This document shows, one piece after another, positions 17,641 to 27,985 of a stretch of 48,909 bases of DNA. Source of the DNA: an uncultured Lachnospiraceae bacterium (GTDB lineage Bacteria; Bacillota; Clostridia; Lachnospirales; Lachnospiraceae). The notes under the pieces are model-generated. The model saw only the letters and a program-made list of their open reading frames with translations, did no database searches and was not told where the DNA came from. Both the position numbers and the translations under genes were made by a program. Location of the stretch: the NCBI GenBank assembly GCA_947626745.1, contig CANQTF010000015.1:1-48909 (forward strand), read 5' to 3'. How positions within the stretch are numbered: the stretch's first letter is position 1; the number at the start of each line of letters is the position of its first letter.

Positions 17641-18519
17641 GTGAAAGAGTATTTTCGTTATTTTAAATGGATCTATATCCTGCTGGCAGTGACGGCCCTC
17701 CTGTTTGTGGTCTTGTATGCCGGACACAGTCTTATCGCTTCGGCGGGGGCGCATGAGAGGACAAACACGGAATGCGCTACCACAGAGCGCGTGTTCGATT
17801 ACGGCGATGTGCTGACCGACAAGGAGGAGGACAAGCTCCGCAGCCTGATCGCCAAGCGGGAAAAGCAGACGGGCTGCGATATCGTTTTGGTCACGCTGAA
17901 TGAATCGCTGAAAGACTATGCGCGAAAGATCGATCCGTACGTGGACTATGACGAGTTTGTCAGGATCTATGCGGAACGGTTCTATGAGGAACAGGGATTC
18001 GGCTATGACGAGCCGAACGGGGACGGCGTGCTGCTGATAGACAACTGGTATCGGGAGGACGACGGACGGATCTATACATGGTTCTGCACCACAGGCAAGG
18101 CGAAGGACGAGTATTCCGACCGGGATATCGACCATATACTGGACAATGTGTACCGGTATGTGGAAAAGGATCCCTACCGCGCCTATAAGACATATGTCAA
18201 TGACTTCTACCACGATATGGTGGGACTGCATGCGTTTCATCCAGGCTCGCCGGGCGTGATCCCTTGGATCGCGGGCATCGTCGCCGCCGTCGCGTTCATA
18301 GGCTGTCATCTGAAATCTGCAAGCGGCGCCAGGACCGTTACGGCGGAAACCTATGTGCATGGCGGAAAGGCCGGATTTCGGGTGCGGGAAGACAGATTCT
18401 TACGCAAGTCCGTGACGCAGCACAGGATCCAGACAAGCAGCGGCGGCAGCGGAGGCGGAGGAGGCAGCCACAGCGGCGGAGGAGGCGGAAGCCACGGCGG
18501 AGGCGGCCACAGCAGATAG
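17641..18519 (+). CDS. TPM-domain (YgcG-like) membrane protein with Gly/Ser/His tail
   Basis: This 292-residue protein starts at GTG with GGGAGGGA upstream. It has an N-terminal membrane span (about 10-32), an extracytoplasmic TPM domain (about 50-200: VFDYGDVLTDKEEDKLRSLI, then GCDIVLVTLNESL), a second span (about 206-222), then a basic stretch and a tail of Gly, Ser and His (about 262-292). TPM domains occur in photosystem repair factors and in bacterial membrane proteins of unclear role. The tail resembles the glycine-rich ends of YgcG-family proteins; the His residues could bind metal. It pairs with the zinc-ribbon gene just upstream. Confidence 0.82.
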   Translation: MKEYFRYFKWIYILLAVTALLFVVLYAGHSLIASAGAHERTNTECATTERVFDYGDVLTDKEEDKLRSLIAKREKQTGCDIVLVTLNESLKDYARKIDPYVDYDEFVRIYAERFYEEQGFGYDEPNGDGVLLIDNWYREDDGRIYTWFCTTGKAKDEYSDRDIDHILDNVYRYVEKDPYRAYKTYVNDFYHDMVGLHAFHPGSPGVIPWIAGIVAAVAFIGCHLKSASGARTVTAETYVHGGKAGFRVREDRFLRKSVTQHRIQTSSGGSGGGGGSHSGGGGGSHGGGGHSR

Positions 18520-18532
18520 CGGGGACAATAAA

Positions 18533-18566
18533 AAAGAGATGGCGTTCAGCCATCTCTTTGCTTTTG
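18533..18566. terminator. Bidirectional terminator between the TPM gene and rpsT
   Basis: AAAGAGATGGC (18533-18543) pairs perfectly with GCCATCTCTTT (18549-18559) across GTTCA. A-rich sequence lies on the left and CTTTT on the right, so it can serve both convergent genes. Confidence 0.85.
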
Positions 18567-18580
18567 TCTTCGTCGGGCTA

Positions 18581-18844
18581 TTAAGCCATCTTGTTTACGG
18601 CAAGGCTCATGCGGGAAACTTTTCTCGCAGAAGTATTCTTGTGATATACACCCTTCTTCGTCGCCTTATCAATCACAGATGTTGCAGCGATAAGAGCTGA
18701 CTTAGCCGCTTCTTTATCGTTAGCCTCGATCGCAGCGTAGACCTTCTTGACTGCGGTCTTGACGCCGGACTTGATCGCCTTGTTTCTGTCAGCTTTGCTC
18801 TTGTTGACCAAGATACGCTTCTTTGCAGATTTGATGTTAGCCAT
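18581..18844 (-). CDS. rpsT: Small ribosomal subunit protein bS20
   Basis: The 87 residues begin MANIKSAKKRILVN and are Lys/Ala-rich and helical, as in S20, which binds 16S rRNA early in 30S assembly. The open frame extends upstream to 19024, but the family start and the GGAGG at the right distance fix ATG 18844. The leader (18845-18931) contains no obvious second gene. Position next to gpr-spoIIP-lepA matches the usual Firmicutes order. Confidence 0.97.
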   Translation of the reverse strand: MANIKSAKKRILVNKSKADRNKAIKSGVKTAVKKVYAAIEANDKEAAKSALIAATSVIDKATKKGVYHKNTSARKVSRMSLAVNKMA

Positions 18845-18931
18845 GATCACACCTCCGATTCCTCTTATATTTATTTGGACGTGTCTCATTAAAGCCGGAC
18901 ACGGACGTTTTAATAGAAACACACGCATATT

Positions 18932-18960
18932 ATTGTAGTTTATGAGATTCACAATGTCAA
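18932..18960 (-). promoter_or_regulatory. Strong sigma-A promoter of rpsT
   Basis: On the minus strand TTGACA (18960-18955) and TACAAT (18937-18932) are exactly 17 bp apart, leaving a leader of about 80 nt before the rpsT start. Confidence 0.82.
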
Positions 18961-19059
18961 TACATATTTTGTTTATTTTTGCAAAAAATAGAAAAGTAAA
19001 TAACCAATAAAACTGGATACGCATATAGTAAGGTAAAATGCGGGAAATGGGGAACGGTC

Positions 19060-19938
19060 ATGGATAGCTGGTCGACGGTCAGGACAGACTTGGCGTTGGA
19101 AGCCAGAGAGAGCATTGAAGAAAAGGCGCAGGAACTGCACGGGGTAGCCGTGGAAGAACGATTTGACGAGACGGGGAATGTGCATATCACGCGGGTGACC
19201 GTTGAGACAAAGAACGGCGCCAAGATGCTCGGCAAGCCTATGGGTATCTATATCACACTGGAAGCGCCGGCGATGACGGAGCCGGAGGAGGATTATCATC
19301 AGGAGATCTCGTCGATCCTGGCGGACGAACTGCGTGGGATCCTGCCCGAGCCGGACAGAGAGCATTCCGTACTGGTGGTAGGCTTGGGCAACCGGGAAGT
19401 GACGGCCGATTCCCTGGGCCCCAACGTGGTGGATAATCTGTTCGTCAACAGGCATATCGTGAAGGAGTACGGCAAGGTCGCCTACAATCGCTCCAAGATG
19501 CATCTGGTCAGCAGCCTGATCCCCGGCGTCATGGCCAAGACAGGCATGGAATCCGCGGAGATCATCAAGGGGGTCATCAGTGAGACAAGGCCGGATATGG
19601 TGATCGTGATCGATGCGCTGGCCGCCCGGTCCACAAAACGGCTGAACCGCACGATCCAGATCACGAACACCGGCATTCATCCCGGCTCCGGGGTCGGCAA
19701 TCACCGCAATGCGATCACGCAGGAGAGTCTCAAAGTGCCTGTCCTTGCGCTGGGCGTGCCTACGGTCGTGGACGCGGCGACTATCGTGGGCGATGCGCTC
19801 GGCGAGCGCCCGGTCGCCCTGAAGGAGCTGAACAACATGTATGTCACGACCAAGGATGTGGACCAGCAGATCCAGCAGATCAGCCATATCCTCTGCGACG
19901 GCATCAACAAGGCGCTGAGCGGGCCGGATGAGCCCTAG
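19060..19938 (+). CDS. gpr: Germination (spore) protease GPR
   Basis: The 292 residues match family A25 GPR, which degrades small acid-soluble spore proteins at germination. The short N-terminal propeptide region STVRTDLALEARE resembles its own SASP-like cleavage site. VVGLGNREVTADSLGPNVV, IPGVMAKTGMES, VIVIDALAARS and TNTGIHPGSGVGNHR are the conserved core blocks. The gene is divergent from rpsT and followed by spoIIP. Forespore control (sigma-G) is expected from the family. I could not identify a convincing sigma-G promoter; CATATAGT near 19022 is the only hint. Confidence 0.96.
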   Translation: MDSWSTVRTDLALEARESIEEKAQELHGVAVEERFDETGNVHITRVTVETKNGAKMLGKPMGIYITLEAPAMTEPEEDYHQEISSILADELRGILPEPDREHSVLVVGLGNREVTADSLGPNVVDNLFVNRHIVKEYGKVAYNRSKMHLVSSLIPGVMAKTGMESAEIIKGVISETRPDMVIVIDALAARSTKRLNRTIQITNTGIHPGSGVGNHRNAITQESLKVPVLALGVPTVVDAATIVGDALGERPVALKELNNMYVTTKDVDQQIQQISHILCDGINKALSGPDEP

Positions 19939-19993
19939 CCGGAGGAGGGACCCAAATATGGCATGAAGTCATGTCCGTACAGCATATATATGA

Positions 19994-21301
19994 ATGGATA
20001 TGGACATGAAAAAGAAAATTCTCAGGCTTATTATAATAACGATTGTTATAATATCTGTGTTCTTTATACTGTCGGAGATGCTGCGTACGGACGGCGCGAA
20101 AGAAGAGTCCGGCGGCGGTCTGTTGGCGGTCTGGCTCCAAGATCTGATGCTGGAGCCGTATTTTCCTGCCGTGCGCATCATGCAGCGGGGACAGACAGAT
20201 AAAATAACGAGCGATATATATGAAGAGTGGATCTTGGCGGAGTATCCGGTCCTGCTCTACGGCATCGGACAGGCACAGGAGGCGGGAGCGGCTTCGGAGA
20301 GCGATTATGCCGGCCTTCTTATGATGGAGGGCAGAGACGAGGAGCGCAAGGCGATCTCGGAGGACGCGCTGGAGTACGGCGAGGACGCCATGCACTTGGA
20401 GCAGGGTCTTGCGGACGCGCTTCTTAAAGAGAACGGTGCGTACATAGAAAACCAGACGGCGCGGGAGATTCCCGAATCGGCCAAAGAGGACGGGAAAGCG
20501 GCGGCATTTCAGCCGTCACAGACGAAAAGCTACAGCTATCAGTGGGACGAATTGCAAAGCTATGAGATGCTGATCAAGGCGTTTTACGCTGTGGACAGTA
20601 CCACGCGGGCCGGAGAGGAGCTTCTGGACACGGACGCGCTTCTTGCGAAGGATATGCGGATACAGGGCAGCGCGGACGATCCGCAGATACTGATCTACCA
20701 CACGCACTCACAGGAGGCCTTTGCGGATTCCGCCGCGGGGGACGAAACAACGAGCATCGTAGGGGTGGGAGAATATCTCGCCGCAGTCCTCAGAGAACGA
20801 TACGGCTACAACGTGCTGCACCATGTGGAGAGCTTTGACAGCGAATCGCGGGACTATGCCTACAGCAACGCGCTGCCCGCTATTGAGGAGCTGTTGGAGG
20901 AGTATCCGACGATTGAGGTCGTCATCGATCTGCATCGGGACGAGATGCCGGAGGACAGGAGACTGGTGGTCGATCTGCAGGGAAGGCCCACGGCGCAGTT
21001 CATGTTCTTCAACGGGCTGAGCCGTACCGCCAAGGGAGATATAGAGTATCTGGAAAATCCGTATCTGTCGGACAATCTTGCTTTTTCCTTTCAGATGCAG
21101 GCAGTCTGCAACGAGTACTATCCGGGACTTGCGCGGAGGATCTATCTCAAGGCGTATCGATACAACATGCATGTCTGTCCGAAGACGCTGCTGATCGAGC
21201 TGGGGGCGCAGAACAATACGGTGGAGGAGGCGATGAACGCCTGCGATCCGTTGGCGCATGTGCTGGATCTGGTCCTGAGCGGCAGGGAGCCTGTGCGCTG
21301 A
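19994..21301 (+). CDS. spoIIP: Stage II sporulation protein P, engulfment cell-wall hydrolase
   Basis: The 435 residues have a short basic start, one membrane span (about 8-26), a long acidic linker, and the SpoIIP domain (about 225-425). That domain includes ILIYHTHSQEAF, GVGEYLAAVLRERYGYNV and VIDLHRDEMPED. SpoIIP is an amidase/endopeptidase that thins septal peptidoglycan during engulfment with SpoIID and SpoIIM. Three in-frame ATG codons (19994, 20000, 20006) compete; no strong ribosome site is close, the nearest GGAGGAGGG being about 45 bp upstream. It follows gpr by 55 bp. Confidence 0.94.
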   Translation: MDMDMKKKILRLIIITIVIISVFFILSEMLRTDGAKEESGGGLLAVWLQDLMLEPYFPAVRIMQRGQTDKITSDIYEEWILAEYPVLLYGIGQAQEAGAASESDYAGLLMMEGRDEERKAISEDALEYGEDAMHLEQGLADALLKENGAYIENQTAREIPESAKEDGKAAAFQPSQTKSYSYQWDELQSYEMLIKAFYAVDSTTRAGEELLDTDALLAKDMRIQGSADDPQILIYHTHSQEAFADSAAGDETTSIVGVGEYLAAVLRERYGYNVLHHVESFDSESRDYAYSNALPAIEELLEEYPTIEVVIDLHRDEMPEDRRLVVDLQGRPTAQFMFFNGLSRTAKGDIEYLENPYLSDNLAFSFQMQAVCNEYYPGLARRIYLKAYRYNMHVCPKTLLIELGAQNNTVEEAMNACDPLAHVLDLVLSGREPVR

Positions 21302-21304
21302 CAG

Positions 21305-21333
21305 TGGACAGATTCTCCGGAATGTAGTAGAAT
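21305..21333 (+). promoter_or_regulatory. Candidate vegetative promoter of lepA
   Basis: TGGACA (21305-21310) and TAGAAT (21328-21333) are 17 bp apart, just after the spoIIP stop. This would let lepA be expressed outside sporulation. Confidence 0.5.
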
Positions 21334-21432
21334 ATTATAACAGTCCGGTCGTGCGAGCAAGGCTCCGCCTCATTTGTAAGCGGGCATGACCGGGCCGTAT
21401 GCAGTAAGTTCAAGAGAAGGAAACGGACAAGC

Positions 21433-23247
<1,815 letters not shown>

Positions 23248-23294
23248 AAGCGATATAATAACAAAAGTTATGATATGAAAGACAGGAGACTTAC

Positions 23295-24524
23295 ATGAAA
23301 GAGCTGAGCATTTATATACACATCCCATTTTGTGTCAGAAAATGCCTGTACTGTGACTTCCTGTCTTTTTCCGTGGGTACGGGCAGCGACGACGGAGATA
23401 ATTATGTAAACCAAATTGCACCCGCCAACGAGAAAAAGATTGAAAGTTATGTAAACTTACTGTGCGACGAGATACGCTGCTCCGCGCCGCCGTACGGACA
23501 GTATCGGGTGATCAGTATCTTTTTCGGGGGCGGTACGCCCTCGCTTCTGCCTGTGGGCACGGTGAGCCGGATACTGGATTGGATCCGGGAACACTATCAT
23601 GTGGCCGAAGATGCCGAGATCACGATAGAGATGAATCCCGAGACGGTCGATGAGAAGAAACTGAAAGAATACATAACATGTGGTATCAATCGTCTCAGCA
23701 TCGGACTGCAGTCCGCCGACGACGCGGAACTCAAACGGATCGGCAGGATCCACGACTACAGGACGTTTGAGAAGGTATACCGGGCGGCAAGGCGGATCGG
23801 CTTCGACAATATCAATATTGACGTCATGTCCGCGCTGCCGGATCAGAATCTGGACGACTATATGCGGACGCTGCGGCAGGTGACGGCGCTTGCGCCGGAG
23901 CATGTCTCCGCCTACAGCCTGACGCTGGAGGACGACACGCCGTTATGCGACAGGCGCGCAGAGTTCCGCTTCCCCACGGATGAGGAAGAGCGGGAGATGT
24001 ACAGGCGGACAGGGGAGTATCTTGCAGAAAACGGCTATCACCGGTACGAGATCTCCAATTATGCCCGTGAAGGCTTCGAGTGCAGACACAACAAGGTGTA
24101 CTGGCAGCGCGGGAACTATATAGGGTTCGGTTTGGGAGCGGCCTCCATGGCGGAGAATGTCAGGTGGAATGACCCTGTGGATATGGAACGGTATCAGGCG
24201 TATGTAGAGCAGCTTGCCCGGAGCACGGATAAGACGGGCGGCAGACGGATCCGCGAGAACGATGTCAAGCTGTTCGATCTGCAGCCGCTCACCGTGCGGG
24301 AACAGATGGAAGAATTCATGTTTCTCGGCCTCCGCATGATGCGCGGCGTGGACGGGCAGACATTTTATGAGGTATTCGGGGAGAGCATGGAAGAGCTGTA
24401 CGGCAAGGTGATAGATAAGCTGTGCGGCTACGGGGTCCTTGTGCGGGAGCAGGGGCGCATCAGGCTCACGGAGCAGGGGATCGACGTGAGCAACTTTGTC
24501 ATGTCACAGTTTCTTTTTGACTGA
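23295..24524 (+). CDS. hemW: Radical SAM haem chaperone HemW
   Basis: The 409 residues include the radical SAM cluster motif Cys13-x3-Cys17-x2-Cys20 in IPFCVRKCLYCDF. FFGGGTPSLL, EMNPETVD, NRLSIGLQS and the C-terminal HemN_C domain follow. HemW lacks the extra N-terminal part of true HemN and is thought to carry haem to target proteins rather than oxidise coproporphyrinogen. An insertion of about 20 residues (about 27-46) follows the cluster motif. The coding DNA holds two copies of an 11-mer, RTTATGTAAAC, that recurs in this window (see findings). Confidence 0.94.
   Translation: MKELSIYIHIPFCVRKCLYCDFLSFSVGTGSDDGDNYVNQIAPANEKKIESYVNLLCDEIRCSAPPYGQYRVISIFFGGGTPSLLPVGTVSRILDWIREHYHVAEDAEITIEMNPETVDEKKLKEYITCGINRLSIGLQSADDAELKRIGRIHDYRTFEKVYRAARRIGFDNINIDVMSALPDQNLDDYMRTLRQVTALAPEHVSAYSLTLEDDTPLCDRRAEFRFPTDEEEREMYRRTGEYLAENGYHRYEISNYAREGFECRHNKVYWQRGNYIGFGLGAASMAENVRWNDPVDMERYQAYVEQLARSTDKTGGRRIRENDVKLFDLQPLTVREQMEEFMFLGLRMMRGVDGQTFYEVFGESMEELYGKVIDKLCGYGVLVREQGRIRLTEQGIDVSNFVMSQFLFD
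23401..23456 (+). repeat. Two copies of the recurrent 11-mer RTTATGTAAAC
   Basis: Copies lie at 23401-23411 and 23446-23456. Others are at 11505-11515, 44569-44579, 47263-47273 and 47872-47882, all on the plus strand and in coding sequence. Each encodes Tyr-Val-Asn as TAT GTA AAC. Its role is unknown. Confidence 0.8.
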
Positions 24525-24572
24525 TATAACACACGTTATCAAATAATGTTTTCAAATGTGCTGATATTTATA

Positions 24573-24655
24573 TTGTATTTTGATTTTCGGATTTGTATAA
24601 TAGAGTTATGGTAACCTGCCCGTGAGCCGGGTCAGGCAGGGCATGCCCCTTTTTC
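24573..24655 (+). promoter_or_regulatory. Promoter and hairpin-containing leader of sigK
   Basis: TTGTAT (24573-24578) and TATAAT (24596-24601) are 17 bp apart. The leader then has CCTGCC (24615-24620) able to pair with GGCAGG (24635-24640), or GGCA (24635-24638) with TGCC (24644-24647), the latter just before CCTTTTT. The two pairings exclude each other, an attenuator-like layout, though the second stem is short. I see no clear sigma-E promoter. The 24525-24721 gap holds nothing else I can identify. Confidence 0.4.
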
Positions 24656-24721
24656 AGGTGGAAAGGCACTTGAAAAGTCGTCCGTTCATAGAATAGAGTA
24701 AATGGACTTTGGGGGCTTCCT

Positions 24722-25357
24722 TTGAAAACATTTGAACAACCGTTGACTGCGAAGGAAGAGGCGGTATACTTAAGTCTGTTGGAGACGGGCGGGGAGGCCG
24801 AGCGGGCGCAGGCCAAGAAGATCCTGACGGAGCACAATCTGCGGCTGGTCGCCCATATCGCCAAGAAATATCAAAATGTGGACGAAGAGATGGAAGACAT
24901 GATATCCATCGGGACGATCGGTCTTATCAAGGCGATAGATTCGTTTGACGCCGGCAAAGGGAAGCTGAGCACCTATGCTTCCCGCTGCATCGACAATGAA
25001 CTGTTGATGTTTCTGCGCGCCAAGAAGAAAACTTCCCGGGAGATCTCGCTCTATGAGCCGATCGGCACGGACAGAGAGGGCAACGAGATCAACCTGTTAG
25101 ATATCATCGAGCAGGATCAGGACGACGTGATAGACAGAATGGAGACGGCGGATAAGCTGAGCAGACTTGCAGGACTGATCCGGAATACGCTGAGCGACAG
25201 GGAGAGGGAGATCATCGCTTTGCGCTACGGGCTGGCGAACGAGAGGGAAGTGACCCAGCGGGAGATCGGCCGCAAGCTCGGGATCTCCAGAAGTTATGTC
25301 TCACGCATAGAGAAGAGAGCGCTCGAGAAGCTGAGGGAGGCTTTTGAGACGGTATGA
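24722..25357 (+). CDS. sigK: Late mother-cell sporulation sigma factor K
   Basis: The 211 residues contain region 2 (LRLVAHIAKKYQNVDEEMEDMISIGTIGLIKAID) and region 4 with its helix-turn-helix (QREIGRKLGISRSYVSRIEKRALEKL). These are close to SigK/SigE-type factors. The start is TTG 24722, with GGGGG upstream. It begins directly at the mature region (MKTFEQPLT), so the inhibitory pro-sequence of Bacillus is absent, as in Clostridioides difficile. The gene is continuous, with no skin-type insertion. Control must therefore be mainly transcriptional. Confidence 0.93.
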   Translation: MKTFEQPLTAKEEAVYLSLLETGGEAERAQAKKILTEHNLRLVAHIAKKYQNVDEEMEDMISIGTIGLIKAIDSFDAGKGKLSTYASRCIDNELLMFLRAKKKTSREISLYEPIGTDREGNEINLLDIIEQDQDDVIDRMETADKLSRLAGLIRNTLSDREREIIALRYGLANEREVTQREIGRKLGISRSYVSRIEKRALEKLREAFETV

Positions 25358-25387
25358 GCGGTATGCCTGTAAAGGAGGAACAGAGGA

Positions 25388-26515
25388 ATGCTTTTTGTAA
25401 AGCGGGAGGAACTGAAGACGGGAATGAGGCTGGCAAGGCCGATCTACAATAAGGACGGTGTCCTGCTGTATGAACGCAATTCCAAGCTGACGGCGCAGGG
25501 AATCGAGAGCATCAGGAATTTCGGATTGATCGGTATCTTTGTGCTGGAGCCGGCCGAGCCCGTTCCGCCTATGACACAGGCGGATATTGATTTTGAACGG
25601 TTTCAGACGATGTGCGTCTTTTCGATTCAGGAGGAGATGGAGAAGATACTGCAGACGAAACGCCTGAATAAAATGCCTACGATAGCCGCCAATATCATCA
25701 AGAATTACGGGCATCTGGACAAAAAGATCAATTTTGTGCAGAATCTGCGGAGCAAGGAGGACTATATCTACAAGCATTCCCTGAATGTGGCGCTTCTGTG
25801 TGCTATGATAACACATGTTTTGAATATGAGAGTCGATGAACAGTTCGAGACGGTACAGGCGGCGGTCATTCATGATATCGGCAAGCTGACGGTGCCGAAG
25901 AGCATCATGGAGAAGGATATCCTGAGCCCCGAGGAGCAGGAGGCTGTCCGATCCGCGGAAATACACGGCTTTGACCTGATAGACAGCGTGTATTCTTCAA
26001 GCCCGAACATCAGACGCATCTGTATGCAGGCACAGAAGGCGCTGGAGAGCGTGGAGACGGGAGAGGATATCTCGGCCATGAAAATGGTGAACGGCGCAAA
26101 GGTTCTTACCGTGGCTGGCGCTTTTGACGTGATGACGGCGATGCAGGCGGAGAAAGCGCCGGAATCCGAGGTGGCCGCGATCAAGCATCTGATGGACAAC
26201 CCGCAGGTTTATGACAGCGGGATCGTGGAGGGGTTGATCCGTTCCGTCAACATTCTGTATCCGGGCGTCAGCGTGGAACTCAACACGGGCGAGAAAGCGC
26301 TGGTGATAACGGCCAACGAGCAGAATATATTGGAGCCGATGATCCTGATGTTCGGCGATAACAGCATTGTGGATCTGAGCAATCGTTCCACGTACGGCGA
26401 TCTGGAGATCAAGGACATCATGAAAACGATGGACAACCGTCATGTGATGGACGTGGAAATGTTGAAGAAGCAGGGGATTTCGGTGGAAGAGCCTGAGTAT
26501 GTAGCGGTATCTTAG
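25388..26515 (+). CDS. HD-domain protein of the HD-GYP group with the GYP motif lost
   Basis: The 375 residues contain an N-terminal DUF3391-like segment (about 1-55), an HD phosphohydrolase core (about 125-250) with HSLNVALLCAMI and HDIGKLTVPKSIM, and a C-terminal extension. Canonical HD-GYP proteins that cleave cyclic di-GMP have HHE...DGxGYP after the HD. Here the equivalent region reads SSSPNIRRICMQAQKALE, so those metal and substrate residues are missing. It may bind a nucleotide or act on another substrate. It lies 30 bp after sigK and 20 bp before pilT. GGAGGA precedes the ATG. Confidence 0.85.
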   Translation: MLFVKREELKTGMRLARPIYNKDGVLLYERNSKLTAQGIESIRNFGLIGIFVLEPAEPVPPMTQADIDFERFQTMCVFSIQEEMEKILQTKRLNKMPTIAANIIKNYGHLDKKINFVQNLRSKEDYIYKHSLNVALLCAMITHVLNMRVDEQFETVQAAVIHDIGKLTVPKSIMEKDILSPEEQEAVRSAEIHGFDLIDSVYSSSPNIRRICMQAQKALESVETGEDISAMKMVNGAKVLTVAGAFDVMTAMQAEKAPESEVAAIKHLMDNPQVYDSGIVEGLIRSVNILYPGVSVELNTGEKALVITANEQNILEPMILMFGDNSIVDLSNRSTYGDLEIKDIMKTMDNRHVMDVEMLKKQGISVEEPEYVAVS

Positions 26516-26535
26516 AGAAAAGGAGTGAGATTGCA

Positions 26536-27591
26536 ATGCCGACGATAGAAGAGATCATGAAAGTAGCGTGCGACGCGGGTGCGTCCGATGTACATATCAC
26601 GGTGGGCATACCGCCCAAAATGCGGGTGAACGGTTCGCTGATCACGATGGATTTCCCGCGCATGATGCCGGCGGACACGCTTGCCGTCGCCTATTCGATC
26701 ATGAACGATGTGCAGAAAGAGCGGTTCGAGGAGCGCGGTGAGTACGATATGTCCTTCTCGATACCGGAATTGGGAAGATACCGTGTCAACGTATATAAAC
26801 AGAGAGGCTCGGCAGCGCTGGCGCTGCGTCTGGTAGGCACACAGGTGCCGTCTCCGGAAGTGCTGGGCGTACCGGAGTCCGTCATCAATCTGTATGAGCG
26901 CAAGCGCGGCCTGATCCTTGTGACCGGTCCTACGGGAAGCGGTAAGTCAACCACGCTGGCGGCTATCATAGACAAGATCAATAACAACCGTGATGCACAT
27001 GTGATCACACTGGAGGACCCCATAGAGTATCTGCATCAACACAAGATGGCGATGGTCAATCAGAGAGAGATCGGACTGGATTCCCAGAATTACGCGAATG
27101 CGCTGCGCGCTGCGCTGCGTGAAGATCCCGATGTCATTCTGGTGGGGGAGATGCGTGACTTTGAGACGATCAGCGTCGCGATCACGGCGGCGGAGACAGG
27201 ACACCTTGTGTTGTCCACCCTGCACACGATCGGCGCAGCCAGCACGGTAGACCGTGTCATCGACGTCTTTCCGCCTCATCAGCAGCAGCAGATCAGAGTG
27301 CAGTTTGCGAACGTGCTGGAGGCGGTCATCTCACAGCAGCTCGTGCCGACGATCGACGGAAACGGCCGTGTGGCGGCTTTTGAGGTCATGCATGCCAACC
27401 ACGCCGTCAGGAATCTGATCCGCGAGGGCAAGTCGCACCAGCTCGCGACGGTCATGCAGACCAACCGCAAAATGGGTATGATCACCATGGACGACGCGCT
27501 CGTGCAGCTCTTCTATGAAGGCAAGATCGACCGCGACATGGCGATCCAGTTCGCGCAGGATCCCGATGCCATGCAGAATAAGGTGATGTAG
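26536..27591 (+). CDS. pilT: Type IV pilus retraction ATPase PilT
   Basis: The 351-residue hexameric ATPase has an N-terminal PAS-like domain opening with the SDVHITVG block and Walker A GPTGSGKST (131-139). Asp and His boxes (ITLEDPIEYLHQ, STLHTIGAAST) and the PilT AIRNLIRE-like segment (here HAVRNLIREGKSHQL) follow. PilT drives pilus retraction for twitching and DNA uptake. AAAAGGAGTGAG lies upstream of ATG 26536. It follows the HD protein closely. pilB is about 3.5 kb downstream, with comM and dprA between; pilC and pilins are not in the window. Confidence 0.95.
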   Translation: MPTIEEIMKVACDAGASDVHITVGIPPKMRVNGSLITMDFPRMMPADTLAVAYSIMNDVQKERFEERGEYDMSFSIPELGRYRVNVYKQRGSAALALRLVGTQVPSPEVLGVPESVINLYERKRGLILVTGPTGSGKSTTLAAIIDKINNNRDAHVITLEDPIEYLHQHKMAMVNQREIGLDSQNYANALRAALREDPDVILVGEMRDFETISVAITAAETGHLVLSTLHTIGAASTVDRVIDVFPPHQQQQIRVQFANVLEAVISQQLVPTIDGNGRVAAFEVMHANHAVRNLIREGKSHQLATVMQTNRKMGMITMDDALVQLFYEGKIDRDMAIQFAQDPDAMQNKVM

Positions 27592-27592
27592 C

Positions 27593-27732
27593 AGAAAGCC
27601 ATGCAGACAGGGGAACGCGCTCTGCACGCGGGAGCTTGCTCACGAAGCGCAGAGTGCGTTCCCCTGTCTATAGGGCGCACGCCCGACATGAAATAAGGCG
27701 ACGGAGTCGGCTTATGAATGGCATGGCTTTCT
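27593..27732 (+). ncRNA. Nested inverted-repeat element downstream of pilT
   Basis: A 12-bp outer stem (27593-27604 with 27721-27732) encloses a 21-bp stem with one G-U (27605-27625 with 27649-27669). Inside that is GAGC-TT-GCTC. A GGGC/GCCC hairpin (27673-27684) and a CGAC/GTCG hairpin follow. The stacking order is that of a multi-branched RNA or a REP-like DNA element. No U-tract follows, so it is not a simple terminator. The family is unknown. Confidence 0.45.
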
Positions 27733-27739
27733 ATTTGAG
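27669..27739 (+). repeat. 71-bp direct repeat, copy 1
   Basis: It is identical to 27835-27905 except for one base, which falls in the loop of the CGAC/GTCG hairpin (GGA versus GAA), so the stem is kept. It includes the right arm of the 12-bp outer stem. Confidence 0.9.
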
Positions 27740-27834
27740 CGCCCGTTTATGAGCAAAAGTGAGTTGCGATAGCAACGAAAAGCCTCGCAGAGGCGATTTT
27801 GCGAATAGGCGCGGGTGAACTGTAAGAAAAGATA

Positions 27835-27905
27835 TATAGGGCGCACGCCCGACATGAAATAAGGCGACGAAGTCGGCTTATGAATGGCATGGCTTTCTAT
27901 TTGAG
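27835..27905 (+). repeat. 71-bp direct repeat, copy 2
   Basis: This is the second copy of the 27669-27739 unit. An 18-bp direct repeat, AGGCGCGGGTGAACTGTA, follows both units (27807-27824 and 27904-27921). The intervening 27740-27806 contains hairpins GTTGC-GATA-GCAAC and GCCTC-GCA-GAGGC. Together these suggest duplication of a hairpin-rich module with an internal deletion. Confidence 0.9.
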
Positions 27906-27952
27906 GCGCGGGTGAACTGTATTCTTACTCTATTTTTCAATATCATCCAAAC

Positions 27953-27985
27953 AAAAAAGACTTGACAAGTATGCCAAGTCCTTTT
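27953..27985. terminator. Probable bidirectional terminator
   Basis: AAAAAAGACTTG (27953-27964) and CAAGTCCTTTT (27975-27985) form a stem with A and T runs across a 10-base loop. It probably ends the pilT transcript. The remaining sequence to 28171 (AGAGACAG- and CAGGGACA-type imperfect repeats about 28085-28130) shows no gene. Confidence 0.6.

Noticed and set aside
18845..19024. N-terminal extension of bS20 to 147 residues
   Set aside because: The conserved start MANIKSAKK with GGAGG at 18844 and the promoter at 18932-18960 lie inside the extension, so it is untranslated leader.
24722..25357. skin-like interruption of sigK
   Set aside because: The sigK frame is continuous through both DNA-binding regions with no recombinase or junction.
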